DNA of 64,000 nt from Stentor coeruleus. Its lineage: Eukaryota; Ciliophora; Heterotrichea; Heterotrichida; Stentoridae. Both the position numbers and the translations under genes were made by a program. The notes beneath the pieces were generated by a model. The model was not told the origin of the DNA. It worked only from the letters and a program-made list of their open reading frames with translations, and did no database searches. How positions within the stretch are numbered: the first letter of the stretch is position 1; every line of letters starts with the position of its first letter. Shown here piece by piece: positions 62,449 through 64,000 of the stretch. The DNA lies in the NCBI GenBank assembly GCA_001970955.1, contig MPUH01000272.1:1-64000 (forward strand), written 5' to 3'.

Positions 62449-64000
62449 ATGCATCAATTTTCATACAAACCACAAATTAAACAAAATATAGTAAATAATA
62501 TGAAAAAACGAAAGACCCTTGAAGAACGCGAAGATGAAGAAGAGCATAAAATTAAATATTCTATCAATACCGATCTTATTGAAGGGTTTATCAAAGATCA
62601 AGAAGAAATCCAAGATGTGAGTAGCTTCCGCGACCAGGCCTTGGCGCAACTTCTTAGCAAGGACGCAAAAAAAGTTGCTATGTTACCAAACCAGTCTATG
62701 GCTTCTGTGCAAGAACTCAAAAAAGAGCTCCTCAAAGCTCGCGGCAATAGTGTTTTACAATTGAGTATCCTTGAAACTTTAACATCCAAGACTTCAGGTA
62801 ATGAAAAAGCTGAGTTCCTTCTACAGAAAATCGACATTTGGCTAGAGCTCAACAAACTTAATGAAGCAGAAAATGATATAAAATCCTTACTTGAAATACA
62901 ACCAAACAATAAAAGCCGCTTATTATATTCAAGGATCCTAAACAGGAAAAAAGATCCACTTTACGCTATGACTCAGTTATTACGTTGTGGTATTGCCTGT
63001 GAAGAAATCGCAGTTAGTGAACTTTATAATAGTCTTATATCCCAACTAGCTAAAACTCATTATCCACAAACAATTGCATCATTAGGTTCTAACATAAACT
63101 ATACATTAGGCGATGGTACACAAGACACTTCTCAAAAACCTAAATTCCTCCAAGAACTTAAAGGTAAAATTGTCTTACAAGCAGTCTGTGGCGAGTTTAG
63201 CACATTAATTATCACTTCAAGCTGTCCACATATTGCCAGACAAGAAGTTTGTTCATCAACTTTAGAAAAATGCTGTGGAGGAGTGGATGTTATTGGCTGG
63301 GGTGACAACTCTCATGGGCAGATTCTTGGGAGTACAGAACAGGTAATTTTATATGTAGAACTATGTTAAAAAACCTTTAGCTTTAGAGTTTTTAGTAGGA
63401 GCACAGGTAGTTTGTGTGAGTACAAACCGATATATATCAGCAGCAGTATGTAAAAATACTGTGCAAATATGGGGTGAGTACAAAGGCAGATTGCCAATAA
63501 CAGCTACTTCATTAGCTTGTGGGGCTAAGTTTATAGTTATTGCAACAGAAAATCAAGTCCTCTTATGGGGTAATGCTAATTATGAAAGCGCTTTAGTCCC
63601 TTCTGAACCTAGTTCTATTGGAGATTTCAAAGCTGTACAATTGAGTGCTGGCCTTGCACATGCATTAGCTTTAGACTCTGAAGGCCATGTGTTTTCATTT
63701 GGATGTGGGGATAAAGGTGAACTGGGTCTTGGGCCGAGTACAACTTCAGCTTTAGTTTTTACTCCAGTTGGATTGAGTTCAGTAAGCAAAATACTCTGTA
63801 ATGGACAGATTAGTGTGGCTGTGAGCTTTAATACTGTTTATGTATGGGGTTTAATCAACCCTGAAGAGCTTGAAAGTTCTGCATGTAAGGTATAATTAGC
63901 CATTGAATGGACACCTTCTGCTTTAATATTACCTTCACCTGTACTCACAGCAGGTATTGGAGGACATGAGCTTCTTGCTCATTGTGAAGATGATAAGATA
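62449..64000 (+). CDS. RCC1-repeat protein, partial (runs off the window)
   Basis: An N-terminal helical part (residues about 60-230, TPR-like: AEFLLQKIDIWLELNKLNEA) leads into RCC1 beta-propeller blades: GWGDNSHGQILGS, ALDSEGHVFSFGCGDKGELG, LGPSTTSALVFTPVGL. Two small introns keep the frame: gtaattttatatgtag (63343-63358, 16 nt) and gtaaggtataattag (63885-63899, 15 nt). RCC1 propellers bind proteins or Ran/chromatin; no second domain is visible before the end. The 3' part lies beyond 64000, so length and partner domains are unknown. Confidence 0.9.

Noticed and set aside
1-64000. CRISPR arrays, bacterial operons, Shine-Dalgarno sites, telomere repeats, viral or LTR elements
   Set aside because: None seen; the window is eukaryotic, and no telomeric repeat or capsid, integrase or reverse-transcriptase motif was found.

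Overview
The window looks like macronuclear DNA of a heterotrich ciliate of the Stentor/Blepharisma kind. The genome is very AT-rich, gene-dense and read on both strands. Genes are interrupted only by 15- or 16-nt GT-AG introns; I place eleven clear ones by protein continuity, in SEC24, PUS10, a dynein-stalk protein, APC1, a Cys-rich membrane protein, a SNARE, a START protein and an RCC1 protein, among others. The standard code fits: Trp is TGG throughout and no confidently bounded gene has an in-frame TGA. About 25 gene ends that I could read are all TAA or TAG, never TGA. Stentor coeruleus is the best guess, but this is inference.

Layout. 0.6-5.7 kb (minus): a giant kinesin-light-chain-type TPR protein running, across a one-base frameshift, into a degenerate kinase domain, then a broken TPR fragment. 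6-11 kb (plus): a coiled-coil protein, an N-myristoylated TPR protein with one Cys in every repeat, a CaaX-tailed protein and a small Mic10-like protein. 11.6-24 kb: SEC24, a B-box protein (minus), SKP1, a myristoylated ankyrin protein, PUS10, a stand-alone dynein stalk/microtubule-binding domain, a TBC-rhodanese-TTC39 fusion, and a 133-aa membrane-anchored protein with an eIF4E-binding-like motif and two PAM2 motifs. 24.5-30 kb: APC1 and a centrin-like protein, convergent across a 129-bp repeat carrying 18-bp palindromes. 30-34 kb: an intergenic stretch with an assembly scar, a coiled-coil gene and a broken HF-x-LG repeat gene. 34-40 kb: RPL41 (25 codons), a WIPI/Atg18 propeller back to back with RPP30, initiator tRNA-Met, a myristoylated START-like protein and two tandem ArfGAP-fold genes lacking the arginine finger, one split by a 53-bp insertion between 8-bp direct repeats. 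40-58 kb is sparser: an IBR-PARP protein, a Tc1/mariner fossil, a Cys-rich multipass surface protein, a large WD40 protein, a SNARE gene with a decayed DNA-level copy that itself carries a 739-bp insertion, a 54-bp tandem repeat and a frameshifted multipass gene. 57.7-64 kb: zinc-finger/coiled-coil, START and coiled-coil proteins, an unknown protein and an RCC1 protein that runs off the end.

Most recognised genes are housekeeping: COPII coat (SEC24), SCF and APC/C ubiquitin ligases (SKP1, APC1), tRNA pseudouridylation (PUS10), RNase P (RPP30), translation (RPL41, tRNAi), autophagy (WIPI) and membrane traffic (TBC, ArfGAP-like, SNARE, START). The most novel content is the stalk-only dynein protein, the TBC-rhodanese-TTC39 fusion, the eIF4E-site/PAM2 membrane protein and the IES-like insertion. 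Several loci differ from an open frame by one base in a homopolymer, so assembly error and real decay must be told apart.
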